Part shown: positions 24,266 to 33,754 of the stretch, piece after piece
How the letters are laid out: each line of letters begins with the position of its first letter
Position numbering within the stretch: the first letter of the stretch is position 1
Assembly (NCBI GenBank): GCA_963827725.1
Contig: CAWHBM010000001.1
Coordinates: 1,736,001-1,800,000, forward strand
Source: VAXT01 sp963827725
GTDB taxonomy: Bacteria > Actinomycetota > Thermoleophilia > Gaiellales > Gaiellaceae
Direction: 5' to 3'
DNA length: 64,000 bases
Translations under genes and position numbers: made by a program
The notes under the pieces: model-generated
Seen by the model: the letters and a program-made list of their open reading frames with translations, nothing else
What the model was told of the DNA's origin: nothing
Database searches by the model: none

Positions 24266-25680
24266 GCCTCAGGCTCAGACTGCTCGCCGGCTTCGCGTAC
24301 GGGTTCATTCTCATACTCGTGGCCCTGGAGGTACCGCTCGCGCTGAATCTCGCGCGCCGCGTGGACGCCGAGGTGAAAAACGACGCCGCCGGCCAGGCGC
24401 ACATCGTCGCGGCCCAAGCCTCGGGCTCGATGGGCGACAGGCCCCAGCTCCGCAGGCTCGCCGAGCAGGCTGCGGCCGAGCTCGGCGCACGCGTGATCAT
24501 CGTCGACAGGGCCGGGCTCCTGCGCGCCGATTCGGCGAACCAGCCAGTGCGCTCGTACGCGAGCCGGCCCGAGGTCCAGACGGCGCTCGCGGGGCGCACC
24601 GATCAAGGCAAGCGCCTCAGCGCCACACTCGGCGAGGAGCTCCTGTTCACGACAGTGCCCGTGACGAGCGGGGGCGCGACCGTGGGCGCCGTCCGCGTCA
24701 CGCAGAGCGTCGCCGCGGTCAACGACCAGGTACGGCGGAGCGTGCTGGCGCTTGCTGCGATCGGCGGTGCGGCACTCGTGCTCGGCCTCGTGCTCGCATG
24801 GTTCCTGGCCGATTCGCTGTCGCGCCCGCTACGAAAGCTCGCCCGCACCGCCCGCCGGGTCGAGGAGGGCGACCTGGAGGCGCGCGCGGAGATGACCGGC
24901 CCCAGCGAGCAGCGGGAGGTCGCGCTCGCCTTCAACGACATGACCGAGCGGCTGAGCACGGTCCTCGCCGCGCAACGCGAGTTCGTTGCCAATGCCTCGC
25001 ATCAGCTGCGGACGCCGCTCACGGGTCTGCGCCTGCGCCTTGAATCGGCTGGGGCAAAGGCGGAGAGCCCCGAGCTCGAGCGCGAGCTTGCCGCCGCCGA
25101 GCAGGAGGTCGAGCGCCTCGCCCGCCTGCTCAACACCCTCCTCATGCTGGCCCGCGAGGGACAGGCTCCCGCGACCGGGAAGCTCGTCTCCCTCGGCCTC
25201 GCCTCGAAGCACGCGCACGAGCGCTGGGAGGCCCGTTCCGAACAGGGCGGCCACCGTCTGAAGCTCACCCAAGGCGAGGACGTCGTCGCCCATGCCTCGC
25301 AGGAGGACCTGGCGATCGTCCTCGACAACCTGATCGAGAACGCACTGCACTACTCGCCTCGAGACGCAGCTGTCACGATCGAATTCGGTCGGGACGGCGC
25401 CGAGGCGTATCTCGCCGTCCTGGACGAGGGGCCGGGATTGGCCGAGGGAGAGGAAAAGGCCCTGTTCGAACGCTTCGCGCGCGGCAGCGCGAGCGGCGGA
25501 GCTTCCGGAACCGGGCTCGGGCTCGCGATCGTGCAGACGCTCGCGCAGCGCTGGGGCGGCCGGGCCTCGCTTGGAAACCGGCCCGAGGGCGGTGCCCGCG
25601 CCGAGATCCGCCTGCCTGCCCAAGCCGCTTTACCAACGCTTAACCCTGAGCTGGACGAGGCGTTAAGCGCCGGCTCCTAG
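24262..25680 (+). CDS. Membrane sensor histidine kinase
   Basis: 472-residue partner of the preceding regulator, start GTG overlapping its TGA. TM1 (LLAGFAYGFILILVALEV), an extracytoplasmic region of about 130 residues, TM2 (LAAIGGAALVLGLVLAWFLA), HAMP (DSLSRPLRKLARTARRVEEGD), HisKA with REFVANASHQLRTPLTGL (phospho-His), then HATPase with N box IVLDNLIENALHYSP, G1 LDEGPGL and G2 GASGTGLGLAIV. The signal is unknown. Two secreted proteins with charged tails flank the pair, suggesting an envelope-related signal. Confidence 0.94.
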   Translation: MSLRLRLLAGFAYGFILILVALEVPLALNLARRVDAEVKNDAAGQAHIVAAQASGSMGDRPQLRRLAEQAAAELGARVIIVDRAGLLRADSANQPVRSYASRPEVQTALAGRTDQGKRLSATLGEELLFTTVPVTSGGATVGAVRVTQSVAAVNDQVRRSVLALAAIGGAALVLGLVLAWFLADSLSRPLRKLARTARRVEEGDLEARAEMTGPSEQREVALAFNDMTERLSTVLAAQREFVANASHQLRTPLTGLRLRLESAGAKAESPELERELAAAEQEVERLARLLNTLLMLAREGQAPATGKLVSLGLASKHAHERWEARSEQGGHRLKLTQGEDVVAHASQEDLAIVLDNLIENALHYSPRDAAVTIEFGRDGAEAYLAVLDEGPGLAEGEEKALFERFARGSASGGASGTGLGLAIVQTLAQRWGGRASLGNRPEGGARAEIRLPAQAALPTLNPELDEALSAGS

Positions 25681-25695
25681 ACTGAAAGTGCCTCG

Positions 25696-26058
25696 ATGCG
25701 AACAGCGCTGACACTTCTCGCCCTTGCTCTCCTCGGTCTCTTCGGAGCGACCTCCATCGGCTACGCGTCATACGTCGTCTCGCGTGACTCGGTGGGGGTG
25801 CCCGCGGCGAAGCTGGAGTTCTCGGAGCGGCTCGCGCCGACTGCAGCCGAGCGCCGGGCCGCCAAGGCGGCACGCGTCCGGGCGGCGCAAGTCGCGGCGA
25901 CGAGAACGACGACCACCGCGACAACGTCGACACGAACGACTCCGCGAACCACGACCGACGACGACGGCGACTCTTCGAACTCCGGGAAGGGCTCCGGCGG
26001 CTCGGAAGACGACTCTGGAAAAGGCCGGGGCCGAGGCCGCGGCGGCGACGACGACTAG
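25696..26058 (+). CDS. Secreted Thr/Gly/Asp-rich protein following the two-component pair
   Basis: 120 residues: hydrophobic N-terminal segment (LTLLALALLGLFGATSIGYA), an Ala/Arg-rich helix, a Thr-rich linker and a Gly/Ser/Arg tail ending GGDDD. The same plan as the protein at 23066, on the other side of the kinase. TAGACT lies 12 bases before the ATG, so it probably has its own promoter. Function unknown. Confidence 0.65.
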   Translation: MRTALTLLALALLGLFGATSIGYASYVVSRDSVGVPAAKLEFSERLAPTAAERRAAKAARVRAAQVAATRTTTTATTSTRTTPRTTTDDDGDSSNSGKGSGGSEDDSGKGRGRGRGGDDD

Positions 26059-26061
26059 TCC

Positions 26062-26575
26062 CTAGTCGGTCAGCTTGCCCTTGAGCTCGGCGAGCGCAGC
26101 CCAGCGCGAGTCGGGCTCCTCTTCTTCGTGCACGTGCGGCTCCACGTTCAGGTCGCGTCCGCAGACCGGGCACAGGCCCGCGCAGTCGGGGCGGCAGAGG
26201 ATCTTGTCCGGCAGCTCGAGCACGAGGGCGTCCCGGGCCCAGGCCGAGAGGTCGAGCTGGTCGTTCTCGAGGTACGGCGTGCGTAGCTCATCCGTGTCCG
26301 GGCTCGTCGGCCTGATACTCCCTCGCCGAGACGTCCACGTCGACGACCGCATCGGCCAGACAGCGATAGCACGGGCCGTGAAGCCGCGTCTGGAAGCGCA
26401 ACTCGAAGACAGTGCCGCTCGTCGCCTTGCTGACAGCAAACTCGGCCTGCACCTTTTCCGGGACCGGGAGATAGCGCTGGCCGCCGAGCTGGACCGGCTC
26501 GAGCCCGACCTCCTGCTCGTCGCGATGCTCCTCGCCCGGCCTCAGCCGGACTGACCGCAGGCTGAAGCTCGTCAT
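26062..26575 (-). pseudogene. DUF177 (YceD) family protein, interrupted by a one-base insertion
   Basis: DUF177/YceD is linked to 23S rRNA metabolism and is normally encoded just before rpmF. The N-terminal two-thirds (RFQTRLHGPCYRCLADAVVDVDV) and C-terminal part (LPDKILCRPDCAGLCPVCGRDLN) are both well conserved, but in different frames. An extra C in the CCC at about 26310 breaks the frame, giving an early stop after REYQADEPGHG. Removing it restores the join YQADEP-DTDELRTPYLENDQLDL. TACCCT lies seven bases before the ATG at 26575. Probably an error in the sequence. Confidence 0.85.
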
Positions 26576-26599
26576 GCGAGCCAGGGTAGCGCGGGCGAA

Positions 26600-27106
26600 C
26601 TAGTAGGGAGGCTCTTCGTTGTCGGAGCCGGGGGCGCCGACACCGGCGACGACGGTCTCCTGCGAGCGCTCGTGCAGCCGCTCACGGCCTCGCTTGACCG
26701 CGCCGAGGAACTTGTCGAGATTGACCTCGAGAGTCGACAGGATCGAGTCGGCCCAGTCCTCCATCTCGAGCCTCGTCTCCCGCGCCTGGCGCCGTGCGTC
26801 CTCGAGGATGTCCTGCGCCTGGCGCTCGGCCAGCTTGACGATCTCGGTCTGGGACGCTTCGCGGGTCGCCTGCTCCCGGGCCTCTCCGAGCAGCCGGTCG
26901 CACTCGCGCTTCGCCTCGGCGAGCATCTCCTGGCGTTCCTTGACGATCCAGCGCGCCTGCTTGATCTCCTCGGGGATCGTGGCCCGCATCTGGTCGAGGA
27001 TCTCGTAGATCTCCTCGCGGTCGATCCGAACCTGGTCGGTCAGAGGGACGGCCTTCGCGTTGTGGACGAGGTCGTCGAGCTTGTCGATGAGAACTAGGAC
27101 GTCCAT
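26600..27106 (-). CDS. SepIVA/DivIVA-like coiled-coil protein
   Basis: 168 residues, nearly all helical: a short N-terminal block (VLVLIDKLDDLVHNAKAVPLTDQVRIDREEIYEIL) followed by a long Glu/Arg/Ala coiled coil. In mycobacteria a DivIVA-like septation protein, SepIVA, is encoded in the same neighbourhood as DUF177, rnc and smc. The gene order here (this - DUF177 - rpmF - plsX) supports that identification. TAGACT lies eight bases before the ATG. Role in cell division or growth-site organisation is inferred. Confidence 0.75.
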   Translation of the reverse strand: MDVLVLIDKLDDLVHNAKAVPLTDQVRIDREEIYEILDQMRATIPEEIKQARWIVKERQEMLAEAKRECDRLLGEAREQATREASQTEIVKLAERQAQDILEDARRQARETRLEMEDWADSILSTLEVNLDKFLGAVKRGRERLHERSQETVVAGVGAPGSDNEEPPY

Positions 27107-27141
27107 GGCTGCTCAGTCTAATGACTCGGTGAGCGAAACCC

Positions 27142-28022
27142 CTACTCGAACGGGTCTGGAAGCCACAAGGGGGATCGAGGGGCGGCGTAGGCCGTTCCGA
27201 TGGCCCGAGCCGGCCCTCCTGTTGCCCCGACGATGAACACGCGCTGCTCGCAGACAGGCTCGCCGCACGGCACGTCCCGCATGAATGCGATGAGATCGCC
27301 GTCGCGCGACCAGGCAGGCGCCTCTCCGTTTCGGACGATCATCCGAGCCTCGGATCCGTCTGCGCCGATTGTCCAGATGCTTCCCGCGTGGGTGTACGCG
27401 AGCCGCGAGCCGTCGGGCGACCATGTGGGGGAATCGCCCCTCGTGAGGAGCGTCTCGTCGTCGCCGTTGGGACGGACGAGGAAGATCTCCCCTTCGAGCG
27501 TGTTCTCCGACCAGCCCTTGACATACGCAATCCAGTCGCCGTCGGGCGACCAGGCGACGTTGGAGATGTCATTGGTGTTGGTCACCTGCTCCGCGTTGTC
27601 GATCGACGTCGAGCCGACCCAGAGGTCGTAGAGGCCGTCGTCGCTGGACGAGTGGAGGAAGGCCATCTTCTCTCCGTCCGGCGAGAGGCTCGGATGGAAG
27701 TTCGCACCCGGGGGAACCAGGGCCGGGACCGGGTTGAAGCCGTCTGCGTTCGCCGTGAGGATGCCGCTGCCGGTGTCCCATGCCAGCCGCTCGCCGTTGC
27801 GCGAGACGCTGACCGCCGCCCAGACGTTGGGGAGGCACAGCTCTTGCGGGTCATCTCCGTTGAAGAACATGTGACGCAGGCCGCAGCCGTCCCTCACGGC
27901 GATCCTGCCCGGATAACGGGGGCTGTCGTCTCCGTCACGTAGAAGGGCTAGCCCGACGGCAGCGGCGAGGGCCACGAGGACTACCAGGCCCGCGATCAGG
28001 AAGAGTTTGCGCCGGCGGATCT

Positions 28023-28026
<4 letters not shown>
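27142..28026 (-). CDS. Membrane-anchored TolB-like propeller protein
   Basis: 294 residues. One N-terminal transmembrane helix (LFLIAGLVVLVALAAAVGLAL), then PD40-like repeats (PSLSPDGEKMAFL, VAWSPDGDWIAYV, TWSPDGSRLAYT, PAWSRDGDLIAFM) that form an extracytoplasmic propeller. Its ATG overlaps the coaD stop. No enzymatic motif. Function unknown. Confidence 0.8.
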
Positions 28027-28540
<514 letters not shown>

Positions 28541-28544
<4 letters not shown>

Positions 28545-29075
28545 GACGCCTCGAAGACGGTGATCCGCGCCGACCCGTACTTGCGGCTCGTCCGCTCGGC
28601 CAGCGGAAGAGTCGGCTTCTCCTTGGCAGCGCTTTCGACGACCACGAGCCCGTCTTCGGCGAGGACGGCCGGCAGGTAGTTGGACAGGGTTGGGAGGAGA
28701 GAGTCGAGCATCCGGTAGGGCGGGTCGACGAGGACGAGATCGTACCGCCTGCCCGCGGCGGCTTCCGCGGCGAGAGCGCGCCGCGCGTCGGATTTGACGA
28801 TTCTCGCGCCCTTCAGGTCGAGCTTCTCCAGGTTGCGCTCGATCGCACGCTGGGCGTCGCGGTCGGACTCGACGAACACCGCCGAGGCAGGCTCCACGGG
28901 ACAGGGCTTCGAGCCCCAGCGCACCCGAGCCGGCGAAGAGATCCAGCACGACCATGTCGTCGACCGGCCCGATCAGGTTGAAAGCGGCCTCCCGCACGCG
29001 ATCTCCGGTGGGGCGCGTCTCCCCCTTGGGCGCGAAGATCGTCGACCCCTTGCGACTACCCGCGATGATCCGCAC
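28541..29075 (-). pseudogene. rsmD: 16S rRNA (guanine966-N2)-methyltransferase, interrupted by a one-base insertion
   Basis: RsmD methylates G966 of 16S rRNA. The N-terminal half (RIIAGSRKGSTIFAPKG, SAM motif VLDLFAGSGALGLEALSRGA) and the C-terminal half (SAVFVESDRDAQRAIERN, catalytic VLVDPPYRML) are in different frames. One surplus base in GGAGCCTGCC (about 28900) separates them. Both halves keep all motifs, so error or recent mutation is likely. The start is at 29075. Just upstream lie GGGTCTGACCC repeats. Confidence 0.87.
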
Positions 29076-29088
29076 CCCGCGAGTCTTA

Positions 29089-29130
29089 ACAGGGTCTGAC
29101 CCCGTAAACCTTTACAGGGTCTGACCCCGC
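29089..29130. repeat. Paired GGGTCTGACCC palindromic repeats
   Basis: ACAGGGTCTGACCCC occurs twice (29089-29103 and 29114-29128) separated by GTAAACCTTTAC, itself an inverted repeat. Fills the gap between the recG stop and the rsmD start. Similar short repeats are dispersed in many bacterial genomes. Confidence 0.7.
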
Positions 29131-29160
29131 TCTTGTCGCGATTATTGAGCGCATGGCTCA

Positions 29161-31266
29161 TCAGGCTGCTATTTCGCGGCCGGCGAAGACGCGCTCCACC
29201 TCATCGTTCAGCGGCCCCTCGTAGTCGACGAGGTCGTCGGCTGCCTCGCGCGCCTGCTCGAGCAGCTTCCGGTCGGAGCGCAGACGTGTGAAGCGCAGGT
29301 CGGAGAGCCCGGCCTGGCGGTTGCCCAGGAGCTGGCCCTCGCCTCGGATCTCGAGATCCTTCTCGGCGAGCTCGAAGCCGTCGTTCGATGAGACCAGCGC
29401 TTCGAGCCGCGCGAGGGCCGAGTCGGTCAGCTCCTCTTTCGCGCGTGAGACGAGCAGGCAGTACGACTGCTCGGCGCCCCGCCCCACGCGCCCGCGCAGC
29501 TGGTGCAGCTGAGCAAGTCCGAAGCGATCTGCCTCCTGGACGATCATGATCGTCGCGTTCGGGACGTCGACGCCGACTTCGATCACGGTCGTCGCGACGA
29601 GCACGTCCAGCTCGCGCGCCTTGAACTGAGCCATGAGCTCACGTCGCTCGGCCGGCCGGAGCCGTCCGTGCATGAGGCCGACGCGATAGCCCTTCAGCTC
29701 GCCCTTTCTCAGGCGCTCGGCCTCGCGCTCTGCGGCGCGGGCGAGGCCTCTCGGGCGCAATCCGGTGCCAGGCTTTAGCCTGGCTTCGGCGTTCGCTTCC
29801 TCTTCGATCAGCGGACAGACGACGTACGCCTGGCGGCCGTCGTCGAGGTGCTTGCGCAGCCGCTTGTAGGCCTCGCTCGAGCGATCCTCGGTCACCCAGG
29901 CCGTCTTCACCGGCTTTCGATTCGCGGGCGGCTTCGCGATCTCGCTGACCGAGAGGTCGCCGTAGACCGTGAGCGCGAGCGTGCGTGGGATGGGCGTTGC
30001 GGTCATGTGCAGGACGTGCGGGGTGCGGCCGCCCGTGATCGCGCGGCGCTGCTCCACTCCGAAGCGGTGTTGTTCGTCGACGACGGCTACCGCGACCTCG
30101 CTGAGATCGACTCCTTCCTGGATGAGCGCGTGCGTCCCTACGAGGATCTGCGCGGCTGCCAGGTCGTCCTTGACCGAGCGCGTCAACAGGGCCACCTCGA
30201 CGCCGAGCTCGCGGCAGGGCTCCTCGAGTGTGAGGAAGTGCTGCTCTGCGAGTGTCTCGGTCGGCGCCATCAGCGCGCCCTTTTTCCCCGACTCGACGGC
30301 GCGGAGAAGCGCGTAAAGGGCGACCACGGTCTTGCCCGAGCCGACCTCGCCCTGGAGCAGGCGCTCCATCGGCGTCGGCTTCGCGAGGTCGACGTCGATC
30401 TCCGCGATCGCACGCTCCTGGTGAGACGTGAGCTCGAAGGGGAGCAGGTCTCGGTAGCGAGACGCGAGCTCGCCCGGTTCCCCGAGCGCGGGCGCCAACT
30501 CCTGCTCGCGGGCTCGGCGGCGCCTCGCGAGCCCGATCTGGAGCACGAGGAGCTCGTCGAACGCGAGTCGGCGCCGCCCACGCTCCGCCTCCTCTGGCTG
30601 GGCCGGCCGGTGTAGGGCCGCTAAAGCGTCGGCTCGGAGCGGAAGGCCGGCAGCCTGCTTGAGACCGGCGGGCAGGGGATCCGGGTCGTCGCGTGCATGC
30701 TCGAGCGCGTGCCCGATCACCTCGCGAAGCTTCTTGACCGTCATCTCCTCGCTCGCCGGATAGACCGGAGCGAAGTCGGCGGTGGCCGTCGCGCCGTTCA
30801 CGTCGTACGAGCGAACGTTGAACTCGTTCCGCCGGAGCTGGCCACGTAGCCGCACGCGGGTCCCCGGCTTGAGCTTGTCCACGAGCCAAGCCTGGTTGAA
30901 CCAGACAGCCGTGATCTCGCCGGTCTCGTCTGCGACGCGTGCCTGGACGATCGCAAGTCGCGGGCGTGGGCGGCGAACCGACGTCTTGACGATCTGACCG
31001 CTGATCGCCACCTCCTCCTCACCGGCAAGCAGATCGGCGATCGGCACCTCCTCCGCGGCGGCCTCGTACCGGTGAGGGCGGTGCCCGAGCAGGTCGCCGA
31101 TCGACCCCAGGCCGAGCTTCGCGAGCTTCTTCGCGACCGCCGGCCCGACTCCGGGCAGCGTCTCGACACCCCGGGCGAGCCGCTCGGGCCGAGGAAACGT
31201 CCGTGGGCGCGCCCAGCTCGGCGGTGCCGATAGCTCGGCGAATGCAGTCGGAAGCTCTCGGGCCAG
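29161..31266 (-). CDS. recG: ATP-dependent DNA helicase RecG, CTG start
   Basis: RecG remodels stalled replication forks and branched DNA. N-terminal wedge/OB domain (ETLPGVGPAVAKKL, VWFNQAWLVDKLKPG), then SF2 helicase motifs: GEVGSGKTVVAL, the DEQH box VVDEQHRFGVEQRR, HMTATPIPRTLAL, and HQLRGRVGRG. The frame has no ATG, GTG or TTG before the conserved wedge. A CTG at 31266 lies nine bases after a perfect TATACT box, so leaderless initiation at CTG is favoured (701 residues). A 22-base palindromic repeat is inserted in frame at about residues 494-501 (ARLKPGT), in a variable stretch between the DEXH and HELICc halves. Confidence 0.93.
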   Translation of the reverse strand: MARELPTAFAELSAPPSWARPRTFPRPERLARGVETLPGVGPAVAKKLAKLGLGSIGDLLGHRPHRYEAAAEEVPIADLLAGEEEVAISGQIVKTSVRRPRPRLAIVQARVADETGEITAVWFNQAWLVDKLKPGTRVRLRGQLRRNEFNVRSYDVNGATATADFAPVYPASEEMTVKKLREVIGHALEHARDDPDPLPAGLKQAAGLPLRADALAALHRPAQPEEAERGRRRLAFDELLVLQIGLARRRRAREQELAPALGEPGELASRYRDLLPFELTSHQERAIAEIDVDLAKPTPMERLLQGEVGSGKTVVALYALLRAVESGKKGALMAPTETLAEQHFLTLEEPCRELGVEVALLTRSVKDDLAAAQILVGTHALIQEGVDLSEVAVAVVDEQHRFGVEQRRAITGGRTPHVLHMTATPIPRTLALTVYGDLSVSEIAKPPANRKPVKTAWVTEDRSSEAYKRLRKHLDDGRQAYVVCPLIEEEANAEARLKPGTGLRPRGLARAAEREAERLRKGELKGYRVGLMHGRLRPAERRELMAQFKARELDVLVATTVIEVGVDVPNATIMIVQEADRFGLAQLHQLRGRVGRGAEQSYCLLVSRAKEELTDSALARLEALVSSNDGFELAEKDLEIRGEGQLLGNRQAGLSDLRFTRLRSDRKLLEQAREAADDLVDYEGPLNDEVERVFAGREIAA
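29765..29786. repeat. 22-bp palindromic repeat inside recG
   Basis: Identical to 21583-21604. In recG it is read through in frame, coding for about seven extra residues (ARLKPGT) in a loop region. Confidence 0.8.
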
Positions 31267-31281
31267 GGTGCGCCGAGTATA
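31267..31281 (-). promoter_or_regulatory. recG -10 box
   Basis: TATACT at 31281-31276 on the minus strand, nine bases before the CTG at 31266. A transcript starting about seven bases after the box would begin next to that CTG. Confidence 0.5.
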
Positions 31282-31289
31282 GGAACGCG

Positions 31290-32597
31290 TCAGGCGGGCT
31301 CGACCTCTGCCGGCTCTTGCTTGCCGTCCGGCAGGAACTCCACGTTCAGCTTCTCGATTCGTGCGCCATCCACCTCGTCGACCTCGAACCGCAAGCCGTC
31401 GAAGTGGACCTCGTCGCCCTTCTCTGGCGCCCGACCGAGCTGGCCGAAGACGAACCCAGCAAGGGTGTGGTAATCCTCCTGCGGCATCTCCTGGCCGAAC
31501 TGCTCGTTGAAGTCGTCGATCGGAAACGTACCGCTGACCCGGATCGTGCGATCGTCGATCCGCTGAAGCGATTCGTCCGGCAGGTCGTACTCGTCGTCGA
31601 TCTCCCCGACGATCTCCTCGAGGAGGTCTTCGAGCGTGACGATGCCCTCCATCGCTCCGTACTCGTCGACGACGATCGCCATGTGCTGCTTCGTCTGCCG
31701 GAACTCGGCCAGCAGGGCACCCAGATCCTTCGTCTCGGGGACGAGGTAGGGAGAACGGAGCAACTCCTCGACGACGACGTTCTCGATCCCCTTCCCGTAG
31801 AGCGACGAGAAGAGGTCGCGGACGTGCAAGATGCCGACGATCTCGTCGAGTGACCCGCGATAGGCGGGGTAGCGCGTGTACGGCGAGTCGATTACCGCCG
31901 CTAAGCACTCCTCCGGCGGGAGGTCGACCGAGATCGCGACGACCTGCGGACGCGGGACCATCACCTCGTGGGCCTCCTTGTCGGCGAAGTCGAAGACCTT
32001 GTAGAGCAGCTCCTGCTCGGCCTGCTCCACGACTCCCGATTCGCCGGCCTGCGCAACGATCAGCCGGATGTCCTCTTCCGTGTGCGCGACGACGCCTGCG
32101 GGTGCCGGCTCGATGCCGAAGAGCCTCGTGAACGCGTTTGAGGACTCCTGGAGGAACCAGACGAGTGGGTAGGTGATGAGGAAGACCGCCTCGACGGGCA
32201 GCGCGACCCAGAGTGCGGTCTCCTCGTTCTTCGTCAGGGCGATTGCCTTCGGGACGAGCTCACCAAGCGTCACGTGGAGATACGTGACGATGGCGAACGC
32301 GATCACGAACGCGACGGTGTGCGAGAGGAACGGCCCGTCGATCCACTGCTCCACGAGCGGCTCGCCCACGGCACCGAGCGCGATCGAAAAACCTGTGATT
32401 CCGAGCTGGACGGTGCCGATGAAGCGCACCGGGCTGTCCATGATCCGCAGCGCGATTCGCGCCCGTCGGCCGCCGGCGTGCGCGAGCTCCATCAGGCGCG
32501 TGCGCCTGGCCGTGACGAGGGCGTACTCGGCCGCGACGAAGAACGCGTTCCCCAGCACGAGCAGGAGAACCGCGAGGATTTGGAGGAAGATGATCAC
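31290..32597 (-). CDS. CorC/HlyC-type CNNM-CBS membrane transporter
   Basis: 435 residues. Four-helix CNNM/DUF21 domain (residues 1-170; first helix IIFLQILAVLLLVLGNAFF), a CBS pair (about 210-330; VMVPRPQVVAISVD, GIVTLEDLLEEIVGEI), and a CorC_HlyC C-terminal domain (about 345-425; RVSGTFPIDDFNEQFG). Family members transport or regulate magnesium and cobalt. GTG start. Confidence 0.9.
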   Translation of the reverse strand: MIIFLQILAVLLLVLGNAFFVAAEYALVTARRTRLMELAHAGGRRARIALRIMDSPVRFIGTVQLGITGFSIALGAVGEPLVEQWIDGPFLSHTVAFVIAFAIVTYLHVTLGELVPKAIALTKNEETALWVALPVEAVFLITYPLVWFLQESSNAFTRLFGIEPAPAGVVAHTEEDIRLIVAQAGESGVVEQAEQELLYKVFDFADKEAHEVMVPRPQVVAISVDLPPEECLAAVIDSPYTRYPAYRGSLDEIVGILHVRDLFSSLYGKGIENVVVEELLRSPYLVPETKDLGALLAEFRQTKQHMAIVVDEYGAMEGIVTLEDLLEEIVGEIDDEYDLPDESLQRIDDRTIRVSGTFPIDDFNEQFGQEMPQEDYHTLAGFVFGQLGRAPEKGDEVHFDGLRFEVDEVDGARIEKLNVEFLPDGKQEPAEVEPA

Positions 32598-32699
32598 GCC
32601 CCGCTCTCCGGGGCGCGAGTACTAGGCGGGTGGTCGTCGTCCAAGCGGAATCGTCTCTGAGTATAGGCGAGGGGTCGGCTCGTCCCGGGCCGCCCAGAG

Positions 32700-32719
32700 C
32701 TCCCCACCCGGGTGGGGAG
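32700..32719. repeat. Perfect 20-bp palindrome
   Basis: CTCCCCACCC followed by its exact reverse complement, in the 236-base gap before the radical-SAM gene. No T-run follows, so not a classical terminator. Could be a cruciform or operator-like site. Confidence 0.5.
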
Positions 32720-32798
32720 AGAGGTTCCACCCGCCACCCGCCGCGAGCGTACTTCGGAAAGGCACGCGCGGATGTCGCAAGTGTGAGCCAATTTTGAG

Positions 32799-32833
32799 TT
32801 GGTGAGCGAACGTATGTTCGATATGCTCACCGT
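32799..32833 (+). promoter_or_regulatory. LexA (SOS) box within a promoter
   Basis: GCGAACGTATGTTCGA at 32806-32821 matches the Gram-positive/actinobacterial LexA consensus TCGAAC-N4-GTTCGA at 11 of 12 positions. It lies between a weak -35 (TTGGTG, 32799-32804) and a -10 TATGCT (32822-32827); the spacing is 17 bases. The GTG start of the downstream gene is seven bases after the -10. LexA bound there would block the promoter. Confidence 0.75.
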
Positions 32834-33730
32834 GTGGGCGTCGAGTACCGCGAAGAGCCGTGCCGAAGCGCGCTCAACCGCGTCAAGGGCATGCGCTTCA
32901 AGTGGTCGCTGAACCCGTACATGGGGTGCGTTCACCGCTGCACGTTCTGCTACGTCCGAGCCTTCGAGCAACGCGCCGAGCGGCCGGCCGACGACCGCTA
33001 CGGAACCTCGATCCGAGTCAAGATCAACATCGCCGAAGTGCTCCGCCGCGAGCTCGCCCGCCGGTCCTGGGAACGCGAACAGGTGACGATCGGCGCCGCG
33101 ACCGATCCCTACCAGCCGGCGGAAGGCCGCTACCGCCTCACGCGTGCCTGCCTCGAAACCCTGGCCGCGGCAGGCAACCCGTTCAGCATCATCACGCGAG
33201 GGCCGATGATCGTGCGCGACATCGACGTCCTCGCCGAGGCCGCGCGCCGGGCGACCGTCTCGGTCACCTTCTCGATCCCGACGCTCGACGAGGAGGTGTG
33301 GCGCAAGACCGAGCCCTCGACGGCCCATCCGCGGCAGCGGCTGAAAGCCGTGTCCGAGCTCGTGAAGGCGGGGATCAAGGCCGGAGTCGGAATGGCGCCG
33401 ATCCTGCCCGGGATCTCCGACCGGCCCGAGCAGCTCCGCGAAGTGGTGAGAGCGGCGCGCGAGGCCGGTGCGACCGGCGTCTGGACGAACCTCCTCTTCC
33501 TGCGGCCCGGAACCCGCGAGCACTTCCTCGATCACCTTGCCCGCGACTGGCCCGAGCTCCTCCCTCAGTACCGGCACCTCTACAGCGGGAGGGCGTATCT
33601 CGGCGCCGAGGAAATGAAGCCTGTGCGGCGCCAGGTCTCGGCGCTCGCCCGTGAATTCGGGGTCACCGACCGGCGCGCAAACCGGCTCGAGCCGGAGCCG
33701 GAGCAGGAGCAGCTAGCCCTCGCGGTCTGA
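32834..33730 (+). CDS. SPL-family radical SAM protein (Rv2578c-like), SOS-regulated
   Basis: 298 residues. The radical-SAM motif is GCVHRCTFCYVR, i.e. Cys-x3-Cys-x2-Cys for the [4Fe-4S] cluster, as in spore photoproduct lyase. Further SPL features are NPYMGCVHRC and the ATDPYQPAEGRYRLTR block. Mycobacterial Rv2578c is of this family, whose substrate is not established. The LexA box immediately upstream argues for a DNA-damage role. GTG start at 32834, probably leaderless. Confidence 0.85.
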   Translation: MGVEYREEPCRSALNRVKGMRFKWSLNPYMGCVHRCTFCYVRAFEQRAERPADDRYGTSIRVKINIAEVLRRELARRSWEREQVTIGAATDPYQPAEGRYRLTRACLETLAAAGNPFSIITRGPMIVRDIDVLAEAARRATVSVTFSIPTLDEEVWRKTEPSTAHPRQRLKAVSELVKAGIKAGVGMAPILPGISDRPEQLREVVRAAREAGATGVWTNLLFLRPGTREHFLDHLARDWPELLPQYRHLYSGRAYLGAEEMKPVRRQVSALAREFGVTDRRANRLEPEPEQEQLALAV

Positions 33731-33754
33731 CTACCCGAATACAATCCAGTGGCC

